From assembly GCA_016190985.1 (NCBI GenBank), contig JACPPI010000007.1, positions 124,001 to 188,000 of the forward strand: DNA of 64,000 nucleotides. The letters run 5' to 3'. The notes under the pieces were generated by a model, which saw only the letters and a list, made by a program, of their open reading frames with translations, was not told the DNA's origin and searched no databases. How positions within the stretch are numbered: position 1 is the stretch's first letter; each line of letters opens with the position of its first letter. This DNA is from Opitutia bacterium (GTDB lineage: Bacteria > Verrucomicrobiota > Verrucomicrobiia > Opitutales > Opitutaceae). The position numbers and the translations under genes were made by a program. Positions 1 to 7,950 of this stretch are shown one piece after another.

Positions 1-475
1 GTTCGCGGATGTTGCGCCCGGCCGTGGCCCGGGAGTTGGGCCGGAGCAGGTGCCCGAGGCGGTTGCCGAGCCGGAGGAGGTTCAGGGCGAGCGATCGGGC
101 CCGCCGGGAACCGGTAAGGGTCGGCGCGTGCTCGAGGTTGAGGATGAACCAGCCGACCACGGAGGTGAGATCCGGTGTCTCCCAGTCGCCGTCGAGGTAG
201 GCCTCGGCAAAACCGATGTCGCCGTAGAGGGCGCATTTGGTGAAGAAGGTCGCGCGGCGCACGCGGAGGTGCGCGGCGTTGCTCACGCCCGGGGCCACGG
301 TCGTGGCGACGGTATCCGGGTCGCCGAACTCGCGGACGGTGCCGTCGGGCAACTCAAGGCGCAGGCGGCCGAGCTTCATGTCCGCAAACGAGCCGAGCAC
401 GGCGTTTTGAAAAAACGACTGGGCGGGAACGCCGGTGGCGGTCGCGGCGGGGGTGGTGGCGAGGTCGTGGCTCAT
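1..475 (-). CDS. Cyclopropane-fatty-acyl-phospholipid synthase-like SAM methyltransferase, N-terminal part
   Basis: The 5' part of a gene that leaves the window at its left edge; 158 residues are visible. The N-terminal half looks like the non-catalytic domain of CFA-synthase/mycolic-methyltransferase-type enzymes ('GDIGFAEAYLDGDW' at about residues 81-94 is the typical family signature). The SAM-binding half lies outside the window. Members transfer a methyl group from SAM to an unsaturated acyl chain in a membrane phospholipid. The start codon overlaps the stop of the DUF1365 gene (ATGA), indicating translational coupling, and it is the last visible gene of a four-gene operon with a desaturase and a flavin amine oxidase. 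The exact product (cyclopropane, methylated or furan-type acyl chain) cannot be decided here. Confidence 0.85.
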   Translation of the reverse strand, partial: MSHDLATTPAATATGVPAQSFFQNAVLGSFADMKLGRLRLELPDGTVREFGDPDTVATTVAPGVSNAAHLRVRRATFFTKCALYGDIGFAEAYLDGDWETPDLTSVVGWFILNLEHAPTLTGSRRARSLALNLLRLGNRLGHLLRPNSRATAGRNIRE

Positions 476-1335
476 GTCTTGGATACGGGTTGGGCGGCGG
501 GCGTGAGGCTGGCGTGGGGCCGGTAAAGGTCGCGCTGCGCCCCGGGCCGGGCGGCCTTGGCGAACCAAGGCACTTTCTTGAGGTAAATGCGGAGGGCGTT
601 CCAATGGATGAGCCCGATGATCCGGAGGGTGAGGAAGGGATACTTGAAGGTGAACCAGGCGAGCGCGCGATCGGTCAGGGGGCGGCGCGTGCCGGTGAGG
701 GAGCTGGTGAGCGTGCGCCGGTCGGCGTCGTAGTCGTCGATCTGGACCGAGAGCTTGTCGCCGGGGTCGCGCAGCGTGAAGTCAAAGGCCACATCCATGT
801 CGGTGAACGGCGAGACGTAGAAATACTTGGGCGTGCGCAGAGTGAAGGCCGCGCCCTGCCGGGTGGCGGGGCCGAGCACGAAGGGTTTCATCTCGCGGAA
901 GGTGTTCGTGACCTCCGCGAGCGCGGCGACGGGCCGGCCATCCCGGTCGGAGCAAAAATAAAACGAGACGGGATTGAACAGATAGCCGAGCACGCGCGGC
1001 AACGTCACGAGCAGCACGCGGGTGTCGGCGGGCAGGGTGGTGCCGTGGGCGGCGAGGTAGGCGAGGACCCGGGCCTTGAGGTGGGGGATCGCGGACGGAG
1101 GTGCGGGGGCAACGCCGGAACCGGGGTTGTGCAGCGGTTCATTGGTCGGCAGGAAGTCGGCCTCCCGGAACGAATACGCGTTCCGGCGGTTGTGGGAGAA
1201 AAACCGCAGGCGGCGGTGCAGGGCCTCCAGTTCGTCGAGGTCGAGCGCGAACATGAAGATGCGATACAGGAACCGGTTGTCCACGGGCGAAAACCGGTGG
1301 TGCAGCACAAGGCACTCGTAGAGGCAGGAGTTCAT
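472..1335 (-). CDS. DUF1365 family protein
   Basis: A 287-residue DUF1365 protein. The start at 1335 gives the family's usual opening (MNSCLYEC, then HHRF at about residues 13-16 and 'NRFLYRIFMF'); an in-frame ATG at 1374 would only add a non-conserved leader. Conserved blocks include 'RVLGYLFNPVSFYFC' and 'EVTNTFREMKPFV'. No biochemical function is firmly established for the family. It co-occurs very often with an FAD amine oxidase and a CFA-synthase-like enzyme, exactly as here, so a role in modifying unsaturated membrane acyl chains is inferred. Its stop overlaps the next gene's start by 3 bases. Confidence 0.88.
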   Translation of the reverse strand: MNSCLYECLVLHHRFSPVDNRFLYRIFMFALDLDELEALHRRLRFFSHNRRNAYSFREADFLPTNEPLHNPGSGVAPAPPSAIPHLKARVLAYLAAHGTTLPADTRVLLVTLPRVLGYLFNPVSFYFCSDRDGRPVAALAEVTNTFREMKPFVLGPATRQGAAFTLRTPKYFYVSPFTDMDVAFDFTLRDPGDKLSVQIDDYDADRRTLTSSLTGTRRPLTDRALAWFTFKYPFLTLRIIGLIHWNALRIYLKKVPWFAKAARPGAQRDLYRPHASLTPAAQPVSKT

Positions 1336-1405
1336 GCGGTGGGGCAAGGGGCCGACATGCAGGCAGGATGCCATTTGGATGGCTCAGGAGGGCCGGATAT
1401 TCCAC

Positions 1406-2698
1406 TCATGGCCGGTTCTCCCAAGGATCGCGCCCGAGCAGCTGGCGGCTGAGGTTCACGGCGGAGAGCAGGCCGTCCTCGTGAAACCCGTAGCGCGTCC
1501 AGGCGCCGGCGAAATAAGTCTCGGTGCCGCCGACCGCGGCCAGGTTGAGGGCCGGAATCTCCGCCTGGGCCCGCACGGCGCCGAGCGAAAAAAGCGGATG
1601 CTCGTAGGCGATGGTCTTGAGCACCCGATCCGGGTGGATGCGTTCGGGGCCGTTGATGGACACGAAATAATTCTCCCGGTCGGAGACTCCCTGCAGGCGG
1701 TTCATCCAGTAATGCGTGGCGGGGGCGGCGGCGCCGGCCGGAGCGCGGCCGAGGGAATAGTTCCAGGCGGACCAAGCGAGCCGGGTGCGCGGCATGACGG
1801 TGGGGTCGGTGTGCAGCGTGGCGGTGTTGGGCTGGCAATGGAATTCGCCCAGCAGCCGCCCCTCGGCGGGCGTCGGATCCGCGAGCAACCGGAGGGACTG
1901 GTCGGCGTGGCAGGCGAGGATGACCCGGTCGAAGCGCCCGACCGCGCCGTCGGAGGTGGCGAGAGTGACGCCGCCTTTTTCCCGCCGCACGCGGGTGATC
2001 CGGGCGCGGTGCCGGATGCGGTCGCGCCAGGGCGCGGTGAGCCGCTGCACGTAGGCCTGCGCGCCGCCCTCGACCGTCCACCACTGGTGCTGGGTGCTGA
2101 GGCCGAGGAAACCGTGATTGTGGAAAAATCGGAGCAGGGTGGCGACGGGAAAGGCGAGCATCTTCTCCGGGGGCGTCGACCACACGGCCGAACTCATGGG
2201 CAGGAGGTAGAGCCCGAGAAAATCCGGCCCGTAGCCGCGCCGCCGCACATAGTCTCCGAGCGTGACCCCGGCCCAGGCCGGATCGGCCAGCGCCGCGACC
2301 GCCTCGCGGTTGAAACGGTCGATGGCGAGCAGCATGCGGAGGAAGCGCGGACGGAAAAGATTCCGGCGCTGGGCGAACAGGTGGTTGAGCGACGAGCCGG
2401 CGAACTCGAGCCCCGTGTCCTCGTGCCGCACGCTGAAGGACATCGACGTCTTCTTCACCGGCACATCGAGCAGGCGGAAGAGGCGCACGAGCTGCGGATA
2501 GGTCTCGTGGTTGAACACCATGAAGCCGGTGTCGATCGGCACCGGGCGCCCGGTGCCGGCCTCGGGGACGGTCACGGTGTGGGTGTGCCCGCCGGTGTGG
2601 TCGTTCTGCTCAAAGACCGTGAGGTCGAAGTCGCGGTGCAGGAAGTGCGCACAGCCCAGGCCGCCAATGCCGGAACCGATGATCGCGAGAGAGGGCAT
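1406..2698 (-). CDS. FAD-dependent NAD(P)-binding amine oxidase-type oxidoreductase
   Basis: A 430-residue flavoprotein of the amine oxidase/phytoene desaturase-like superfamily. The Rossmann dinucleotide-binding motif GSGIGGLG lies at residues 8-15, followed by an acidic residue ending the second strand ('LTVFEQ'). The C-terminal FAD-binding region is 'YFAGAWTRYGFHEDGLLSAVN'-like and ends near residue 415. Homologues sit beside DUF1365 and CFA-synthase genes in many bacteria and are thought to oxidise or desaturate acyl chains on phospholipids; the substrate is not known from sequence. It lies 48 bp downstream of the desaturase gene and 70 bp upstream of DUF1365 on the same strand. Confidence 0.87.
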   Translation of the reverse strand: MPSLAIIGSGIGGLGCAHFLHRDFDLTVFEQNDHTGGHTHTVTVPEAGTGRPVPIDTGFMVFNHETYPQLVRLFRLLDVPVKKTSMSFSVRHEDTGLEFAGSSLNHLFAQRRNLFRPRFLRMLLAIDRFNREAVAALADPAWAGVTLGDYVRRRGYGPDFLGLYLLPMSSAVWSTPPEKMLAFPVATLLRFFHNHGFLGLSTQHQWWTVEGGAQAYVQRLTAPWRDRIRHRARITRVRREKGGVTLATSDGAVGRFDRVILACHADQSLRLLADPTPAEGRLLGEFHCQPNTATLHTDPTVMPRTRLAWSAWNYSLGRAPAGAAAPATHYWMNRLQGVSDRENYFVSINGPERIHPDRVLKTIAYEHPLFSLGAVRAQAEIPALNLAAVGGTETYFAGAWTRYGFHEDGLLSAVNLSRQLLGRDPWENRP

Positions 2699-2746
2699 GG
2701 AGGCGGTGGGCGGCGGGCCGGCGGGACTTCCCGCGGCCGGACGGGC

Positions 2747-3925
2747 TCAGGTTTCCGCGGCCGGGGTGGTGGTCGCCGGCCGGTCGTCGGCGGTGAGTTC
2801 GCCGACATCCTTGTGCATCGCCGGGCCCTCGGCCTTTTTCTGGGCGGAGATCTCACCGGAGCCGACCGTGGCGAGGGCGATCGCCGCGGCCGTGGGCACG
2901 ACGCGCCGGAGGGTGTTGATCTCATCCTGCACCGATGAGACGGAGAAGCGGTGGACCGTGTCGTGGTGGGCGTTGCGGGCCGCTTCGTCGTAGATCGACT
3001 GCGGGACGGGCTTGAGGCCCCAGATGAATCCGGTCCAGGAGAGCAGCTTCAGGCCGTAGTAGGTGGGGTCGATTTCCCACCAAAAAAAACCGTTGCGCGT
3101 GGACGACTGGTAGCGGTGGTGGTTGTTGTGCCAGCCTTCGCCGAGGGTGATGAGCGAGAGGATGAAGCTGTTGCGCGAATCGTCGGTGGTGTGAAAGCGG
3201 CGCCGGCCCCAGAGGTGGGTGAAGGAGTTGATCGAGGCCGTGCCGTGAAAGAGCGCCGTGGTGCTGATGAAGAAGCCCCAGACCAGCAGTTGTGCGCCGT
3301 TGGTGCCCAGGCCCGGGGCCGCCGTCTCCAGATAACGGCCGAGCAGGAACAGGCTGGTCGCGAAGACCACCGGCACGACGATGTCGAAGCGGTTCAACCA
3401 GACGAGCTCGGGGTAGCGGGCGAGGTCGCGGATCTGGGAGTAATCGGTCGGGAAGTTGCGCTTGCTGGTGATCCAGCCGATGTGCGACCACCAGAAGCCG
3501 TGCACGTGCGGCGAGTGTGCGTCCTCGGGCTCGTCGGAGTGCCGGTGGTGGTGCCGGTGGTGATAGGCCCACCAGAGCGCGCCCCGTTGCACCGTGGTGC
3601 CGGTCCACAGCGCGAGCAGGAACTGTCCGAAGCGCGAGGTGCTGTAGGTTTTGTGGGAGAAGTAGCGGTGAAAAACGCCGGTGACGGCAAACATGCGCAA
3701 AAAATAAAGCGCGACCGCCGTCCAGACCGCGAACCAGTTCCATCCTGTCCAGATGACCCCAAGGCAGCCAAGGTGCAGGATGATGAAGGGAATGCAGCGG
3801 ACGAAATTCACGCCGTCGGGCCGGGCGCGGACGACCGCAGGCGACTCCAAGGAATAATCGGAGTCAATCCATTGGACCAGGGAGCCCAGCAGGCGGCGGA
3901 ATGAGTTCTGGGGCGGGGTCGGCAC
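2747..3925 (-). CDS. Membrane fatty-acid desaturase (acyl-CoA/acyl-lipid delta-9 type)
   Basis: An integral membrane di-iron desaturase. With a GTG start at 3925 the protein has 392 residues. The three histidine boxes are present: HRYFSH (about residues 86-91), a His-rich box with HHRHHH (about 122-127) and HNNHH (about 266-270). Four or so hydrophobic segments lie between them. The last 50 residues are a low-complexity tail not needed for catalysis. An ATG at 4015 would add 30 residues with no family similarity, so GTG is preferred, though no clear ribosome site supports either. First gene of the operon leading to the CFA-like methyltransferase: it would make the double bond that the downstream enzymes modify. 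Confidence 0.88.
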   Translation of the reverse strand: MPTPPQNSFRRLLGSLVQWIDSDYSLESPAVVRARPDGVNFVRCIPFIILHLGCLGVIWTGWNWFAVWTAVALYFLRMFAVTGVFHRYFSHKTYSTSRFGQFLLALWTGTTVQRGALWWAYHHRHHHRHSDEPEDAHSPHVHGFWWSHIGWITSKRNFPTDYSQIRDLARYPELVWLNRFDIVVPVVFATSLFLLGRYLETAAPGLGTNGAQLLVWGFFISTTALFHGTASINSFTHLWGRRRFHTTDDSRNSFILSLITLGEGWHNNHHRYQSSTRNGFFWWEIDPTYYGLKLLSWTGFIWGLKPVPQSIYDEAARNAHHDTVHRFSVSSVQDEINTLRRVVPTAAAIALATVGSGEISAQKKAEGPAMHKDVGELTADDRPATTTPAAET

Positions 3926-4052
3926 GGACGAATAATTTTGAATGAGGCGGGAAGGAAACCACCCGTGCAAGCCACCGCAAGCTGGAGTTAACCCGGTGGA
4001 AATATCCCGGTCCATTCCACGCCGAGCCCCGGGTTACGGGCCGCCGCCGGGA

Positions 4053-4214
4053 TCACGCCGCCAGCCGGTCGGGCTTGGCCGGGGTCGCGGAATTTTTGTC
4101 CGCCGCAGGCCGCAAGGGCGGCTCGGGGGGCGGTTGCACGCCCACGCTCTCCTCTTCGGGCTCGGTGGACACGAGCACGGAAAGCAGTGTGAGGATGATA
4201 ACGGCGGAGATCAT
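4053..4214 (-). CDS. Possible small membrane peptide
   Basis: A 53-codon frame with one hydrophobic segment at its N-terminus ('MISAVIILTLLSVLVSTE') followed by a Pro/Glu/Lys-rich tail. It lies in the otherwise gene-poor stretch 3926-4469 between the desaturase and the TetR regulator. No homologue is recognised and no clear ribosome site is seen. The membrane-anchor-plus-proline-rich architecture is plausible for a real small protein. Apart from this frame I see nothing in 3926-4469 beyond possible promoter DNA for the desaturase operon. Confidence 0.3.
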   Translation of the reverse strand: MISAVIILTLLSVLVSTEPEEESVGVQPPPEPPLRPAADKNSATPAKPDRLAA

Positions 4215-4469
4215 GGCTTGGTGAAGGCGGTGCCGGGTCAGAGCACCAAAGTGAGAGATTGTTCCCGATGCTTCCCACAAAGCGCCAAAGCCGGGCTTTG
4301 TTGCGGGAATCTACGGTGGCCGCGGCGTGGTCAGCGCCGCGAATGATCGCAAAAGGAGCCATTTCTTGAGACAGCGCAAGGCACGCCCGCGGTCGAGACG
4401 GGTTAACAGCGGCGCTCGCGGCGTGATAGGGGGCTGGCTTTGGCGGACGGGCGGGAACCACCGGCCCCA

Positions 4470-5123
4470 CTACCCGCCCCCAGGCCGGTTCCGCGGGAAT
4501 GCGGCGGTGGCAAACTGCACGAAATGCGACAAGGCTGCCGCATGGTCGTTGTCCCGACAGATGCCGCGCGTCATAAACTTCATGTGGTGAAGCGACGCGG
4601 CTGCATGCTGCATGGCGCCGACGACAAAACTCAGCCGCCAGAGAAATTCCTCGGGGGGCAGGGACGGGTGATGCCGACGGATCGCCTGGCCAAAGCGGGC
4701 CAACACCGGCTGGAATTCCTCGGCCTGGAATTTTTCCATGAAGGGCAGGGGCTCGCTCAGGCTGCGGCCGATCAAACGCCCCGCATGCGGTCCCGGGCCT
4801 TCCAAATCTGCAAACAGCCCGAAAAGGGGTTCAGCCAGCAATTGGAAGATGACCGGGAGCGGAACCGGTTGCCCGTCGGCTTTGCCCTCGGCTATCGCCA
4901 AGCCTGTCAGTCGGGTTTGGTTGATCGGCCGGATGCGCCGGCGAAGAACTTCGAGGTAGAGATTTTCCTTGTCACCATGATGATAGTTGACCGCCGCCAG
5001 ATTGACTTTCGCTTCCATGGTCACTTGCCGGAGAGATGTTCCATGATAGCCAAGCTTCGCAAACAGCGGTTCAGCAGCTACTAATATTCGATCCAAAGTT
5101 TCTTCCGATGGATTTTCGCTCAT
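4470..5123 (-). CDS. TetR/AcrR family transcriptional regulator (CerR-like)
   Basis: A 217-residue TetR-family repressor. The N-terminal helix-turn-helix covers about residues 8-55 ('LFAKLGYHGTSLRQVTMEAKVNLAAVNYHHGDKENL' region, with the invariant G-x-x-x-T/S and YHH-F/G-DKE/S-like signature). The C-terminal ligand domain resembles the DUF1956/CerR group. The ATG at 5123 is chosen because an upstream TTG would place six codons inside a palindromic operator. The gene is divergent from the DUF3016 gene, and two overlapping palindromes lie directly against its start codon, so it probably represses itself and perhaps the divergent gene. The inducer is unknown. Confidence 0.9.
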   Translation of the reverse strand: MSENPSEETLDRILVAAEPLFAKLGYHGTSLRQVTMEAKVNLAAVNYHHGDKENLYLEVLRRRIRPINQTRLTGLAIAEGKADGQPVPLPVIFQLLAEPLFGLFADLEGPGPHAGRLIGRSLSEPLPFMEKFQAEEFQPVLARFGQAIRRHHPSLPPEEFLWRLSFVVGAMQHAAASLHHMKFMTRGICRDNDHAAALSHFVQFATAAFPRNRPGGG

Positions 5124-5124
5124 C

Positions 5125-5154
5125 TGATACGATAGTATCAAACGATCGTTTGAT
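5125..5154. promoter_or_regulatory. Overlapping palindromic operator candidates
   Basis: Two palindromes are fused here: a perfect 18-bp one at 5137-5154 (atcaaacgatcgtttgat) and an imperfect 16-bp one at 5125-5140 (tgatacgatagtatca, one mismatched pair). They abut the TetR start codon at 5123 and face the divergent DUF3016 gene. Size and place fit a TetR-type operator. On the minus strand TTGATC and TATCGT are 17 bp apart and would put transcription almost at the start codon, suggesting a very short or absent leader. This is inference from pattern only. Confidence 0.65.
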
Positions 5155-5271
5155 CAATGATCAAGCCTCATTTCCGTTTAATCTCCTTGTTCATCGACGT
5201 TCATACCGGCCCGGATAGTTGCACTCCCGGAGATAACTGCTTACCTCTGTCTTGGCTGAACCCTCAATCCT

Positions 5272-5787
5272 ATGAAAATCAAACTACCTCTCTTTTTTCT
5301 GCTTGGTTTGGTCGGGTGCAACGGTGCCTGGGCGGCGAATCCCGCCATGGCCGACTCGCCGGTGCTGGTGATTTTTGTCGCGCCGGAGAACTTCACCGAT
5401 GTGAAGGATGAATACATGGGCACTGATCGCGGCCGGGAAGCTGTGCTTGCTGAGCTGAAGCAGCATATCATGAAGCGCGCCGTCAGATACCTGGAAGCCG
5501 GCCAAAGACTGGAGGTCACCGTCACCGATGTTGACCTCGCCGGCGGTTTCGAACCCTGGCACCGGCTTAATCTCCACAACATCCGCATCGTGAAGGATCT
5601 CTATCCGCCGCGCGTCACCCTGCAATTCCGCCTGCTGGATGGCGATGGCAGTGTGCTCAACGAAGGCACCCGCCAGCTGCAGGATTTGGGCTACCTGGCG
5701 AGCATGGCGTGGCCCCTGTCGGATCCACTGCGTTACGACAAGGAGATGCTCAACGCCTGGCTGCGTCGGGAGTTCAAGCACTCCTGA
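5272..5787 (+). CDS. DUF3016 domain-containing exported protein
   Basis: A 171-residue exported protein of the DUF3016 family. It starts with a signal peptide ending near 'LVGCNGAWAA'; the Cys at about residue 16 could be a lipobox (LVGC) or the site may be AWA-A. The mature part contains the family's 'F.PENFTDVKDEY' opening and 'LEVTVTDVDLAGGFEPW' (about residues 83-98). Function is unknown; family members are periplasmic or envelope proteins. It is divergent from the TetR regulator and followed by a likely terminator at 5816-5846, so it is probably a single-gene unit. Confidence 0.82.
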   Translation: MKIKLPLFFLLGLVGCNGAWAANPAMADSPVLVIFVAPENFTDVKDEYMGTDRGREAVLAELKQHIMKRAVRYLEAGQRLEVTVTDVDLAGGFEPWHRLNLHNIRIVKDLYPPRVTLQFRLLDGDGSVLNEGTRQLQDLGYLASMAWPLSDPLRYDKEMLNAWLRREFKHS

Positions 5788-5815
5788 GGGAGCGGCCTTG
5801 GCCATTGACCAAACG

Positions 5816-5846
5816 GGCGTCGGCCGTGGCCGGCGCCTTTTCTTTT
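5816..5846 (+). terminator. Rho-independent terminator after the DUF3016 gene
   Basis: A GC-rich hairpin (ggcgtcggcc / ggccggcgcc, one G-T pair) is followed by TTTTCTTTT. It lies 29 bp past the DUF3016 stop and upstream of the thioesterase gene. Confidence 0.6.
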
Positions 5847-5880
5847 GACCGCCCAAGGCGGCGGCGGACACACTGCCCCG

Positions 5881-6324
5881 ATGAACGAGGCCACGCCGTC
5901 AGCCGAACCCACGGGCGTCTACGCGAAGTTCGAAACCGAGCTGCAGGTGCGGCCCGACGACATCGACATGTATCGGCACGTGCACAGCAGCCGCTACATG
6001 GACTACGTGCTCGCGGCCCGGTTCGAGCAGATGGAACGCTGCTACCAGATGCCGATGAGCGAATTTGAAAAAAGGGGCTTCGGCTGGTTCATGGCCGCCA
6101 CGCAGATGAACTTCAAGCGTCCGCTGGGCTTGGGCGACCGCTTCATCGTGCGGACTTGGATCGAGAAATTCACCCTCATCGGTGTGAAGGTGCAGTTCCA
6201 GATCGAGCGCGTCGCGGACGGGAAGCTCAGTTGCGACGGCTGGTTTGACTACGTGATGGTGTCCATCGAGACCGCCCGGGCGGTGCGCCTGCCTGGTGAC
6301 ATCCGCGCCAAATACGCGATCTGA
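5881..6324 (+). CDS. Acyl-CoA thioesterase, 4HBT hotdog fold
   Basis: A 147-residue single hotdog-domain protein. The 4HBT signature is visible at about residues 18-40: 'QVRPDDIDMYRHVHSSRYMDY', with the catalytic Asp and the HV-N/S-S-RY pattern typical of 4-hydroxybenzoyl-CoA and YbgC-like thioesterases. It is expected to hydrolyse short or medium acyl-CoA thioesters in the cytoplasm. A TTG 12 codons upstream is in frame, but the ATG at 5881 gives the normal family length. It follows a terminator and so probably has its own promoter. Confidence 0.85.
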   Translation: MNEATPSAEPTGVYAKFETELQVRPDDIDMYRHVHSSRYMDYVLAARFEQMERCYQMPMSEFEKRGFGWFMAATQMNFKRPLGLGDRFIVRTWIEKFTLIGVKVQFQIERVADGKLSCDGWFDYVMVSIETARAVRLPGDIRAKYAI

Positions 6325-6555
6325 GCCCCGCGCCAGCCCCCCGGCCAACCTGCTGCCTGCTCACGGGTTGCCCGGGTGACGAAAAGAATACCCTTGCGTT
6401 GTGGCGGCGGCTGAGCGTCCTTACGCACCTCGTTAGAGACAGCGTTTTGATGACAGGATCTGGTGAGTCGTAGGCTGAGCGTTAGCTTAAGTGATGATTT
6501 CGAAACCCACAGTGGGAACGGACTGGCAGATGGCGAAGGATCTACGATTTATCAT
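6325..6555. other. Leader/promoter region of the RRM gene
   Basis: A 231-bp gap of noticeably lower GC than its surroundings, directly upstream of the RNA-binding protein gene. The reading frame stays open upstream from about 6463, but the peptide there has no family resemblance, so this is read as a 5' leader. Genes for small RRM and cold-shock proteins often have long structured leaders; no specific RNA family is recognised here. Confidence 0.35.
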
Positions 6556-6954
6556 ATGAGCAATTCCAAACTATATGTTGGAAACCTGTCGTTCAACACC
6601 ACCGAGGGCGAACTCCGTTCGCACTTCGAGCAATTCGGCGCCGTGACCGACACCTATGTCGCCATGGACAAGATGACCGGCCGCCCCCGCGGTTTCGCGT
6701 TCGTCACCATGGGCACCCCCGATGAGGCCAAGCTGGCCATTGAGAAGACCAATGGCGTCGATCTCGGCGGTCGCGCCCTGCAGGTCAATGAGGCCCGTCC
6801 CAAGGAAGAGCGCCCGGGTGGCGGCTTTGGCGGCGGCGGTCGCGGCGGCTACGGCGGTGGTGGCGGCGGCCGTGGCGGTCGCGGCGGCTACGGCGGCGGC
6901 GGCGGTGGTGGTCGCGGCGGCTACGGTGGTGGTGGCGGCGGCGGTCGCTACTAA
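6556..6954 (+). CDS. Glycine-rich RRM RNA-binding protein
   Basis: A 132-residue protein with one RNA recognition motif (residues about 5-83): RNP2 LYVGNL near the start and RNP1 RGFAFVTM near residue 43. A C-terminal tail of about 43 residues is almost only Gly, Arg and Tyr (RGGYGGGGG repeats). It binds single-stranded RNA and is likely a cold-shock or RNA-chaperone type protein, as in cyanobacterial Rbp proteins. Start ATG 6556 is fixed by the family N-terminus ([13 protein letters not shown]). It is followed by a strong terminator and is probably monocistronic. Confidence 0.93.
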   Translation: MSNSKLYVGNLSFNTTEGELRSHFEQFGAVTDTYVAMDKMTGRPRGFAFVTMGTPDEAKLAIEKTNGVDLGGRALQVNEARPKEERPGGGFGGGGRGGYGGGGGGRGGRGGYGGGGGGGRGGYGGGGGGGRY

Positions 6955-6986
6955 TCCTCCGTTCGCATCCGCGAACTGAACTTTCG

Positions 6987-7016
6987 AGGCGGAGCCCATG
7001 CGGCTCCGCCTTTTTA
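6987..7016 (+). terminator. Rho-independent terminator after the RRM gene
   Basis: A perfect 10-bp stem (aggcggagcc / ggctccgcct) with a 5-base loop runs into a T tract, 33 bp after the RRM stop codon. Confidence 0.9.
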
Positions 7017-7024
7017 TTCTCTTT

Positions 7025-7145
7025 GGGTCCGATACCCCGAGGCTGGCTTCGGCTTGGTTTGGTTGTGGGAGCGTGCCGGCCCGCGACTGTCGCGACCAAG
7101 GTCGCTCCCGCAAAAACGGGACCAGAGCGGTCTTGATCAAATGCC
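7025..7145 (+). repeat. REP-like intergenic repeat, copy 1
   Basis: About 120 bp that recurs in inverted orientation at 10550-10673. The core palindrome at 7065-7111 has ends GTGGGAGCG and GGTCGCTCCCGC; flanks shared with the second copy include 'GCTTCGGCTTGGTTTGGTT' and 'AGAGCGGTCTTGATCAAATG'. It sits immediately after the RRM terminator and before the glycosylase gene. The core resembles REP sequences of Pseudomonas type; no REP-associated transposase is in the window. Confidence 0.85.
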
Positions 7146-7241
7146 CCCCGCGGCTGGTCCCAAGGATTTTTCCTTTTCGACTTGGCCGAAAAATAATCTC
7201 GCCGTAGCCCGCCGGGCGAAGGCGGATAGGGAACGACGCCC

Positions 7242-7853
7242 ATGCCTACTACCATCGCCGCCGTGCAGCAACACCTCGCCCGCCTCGGAGCGTGCACCCT
7301 GTGTCCGCGCATGCACCGGCCCGTCGTGGTCGGCCGACCCGTCGCCTCGCGCATCCTGCTCGTGGGCCAGGCCCCGGGCGACAAGGAGCCGATGCTGGGC
7401 CGTCCCTTCGCGTGGACTGCCGGCAAGACGCTGTTCAAATGGTTCCACGACGGGCTCGGCTGGACCGAGGACGAGGCGCGCGACCGGATTTATTTCGCCG
7501 CCGTGTGCCGCTGCTTCCCCGGCAAGAAGAAAACCGGTGGCGACCGCGTGCCCGACGAGGACGAGATCGCCAACTGCTCGCGCTGGCTCGCGGCCGAGGT
7601 CGCGCTGCTCCGTCCCCAGCTCGTGCTGCCCGTCGGCAAGCTCGCCATCACGCAGTTCCTGCCCTCCGCGCCATTGAACGACATCATCGGGAAAAAATTT
7701 CCGATCAACTACCGCGACCACAAGCTGGACTGCATCCCGCTGCCGCATCCGTCGGGCGCGTCGCCCTGGCACCGCATGGAACCCGGCAAGACGCTCCTGC
7801 GCCGGGCGCTGGCGCTCGTTGCCGCGCATCCGGCGGTCAAATCGGCGGCTTGA
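7242..7853 (+). CDS. Uracil-DNA glycosylase, family 4/5 (Fe-S type)
   Basis: A 203-residue base-excision repair enzyme that would remove uracil from DNA. The N-terminal pair ACTLC (Cys at about residues 18 and 21) and the later Cys residues in 'VCRCFPGKK' and 'IANCSRW' provide four possible ligands for the 4Fe-4S cluster typical of thermophilic-type UDGs. The catalytic motif GQAPGDKE (about residues 44-51) corresponds to family 4 GEAPGxxE, and HPSG near residue 169 is the second active-site motif. Function rests on these motifs; separating family 4 from family 5 would need alignment. Confidence 0.85.
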   Translation: MPTTIAAVQQHLARLGACTLCPRMHRPVVVGRPVASRILLVGQAPGDKEPMLGRPFAWTAGKTLFKWFHDGLGWTEDEARDRIYFAAVCRCFPGKKKTGGDRVPDEDEIANCSRWLAAEVALLRPQLVLPVGKLAITQFLPSAPLNDIIGKKFPINYRDHKLDCIPLPHPSGASPWHRMEPGKTLLRRALALVAAHPAVKSAA

Positions 7854-7950
7854 TCTCAGGCAGCAGCGCGGGGCCGATCACGCGCGCCGGCCGCGCGGAA
7901 ATTTGATTGCACGTCCCCTCCGCGCCCGCTGCCTTGGCGGCTTCCCTTTC

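Noticed and set aside
6463-6555. 31-codon N-terminal extension of the RRM protein
   Set aside because: RRM family proteins start directly before the RNP2 strand; the extension is AT-richer leader DNA.
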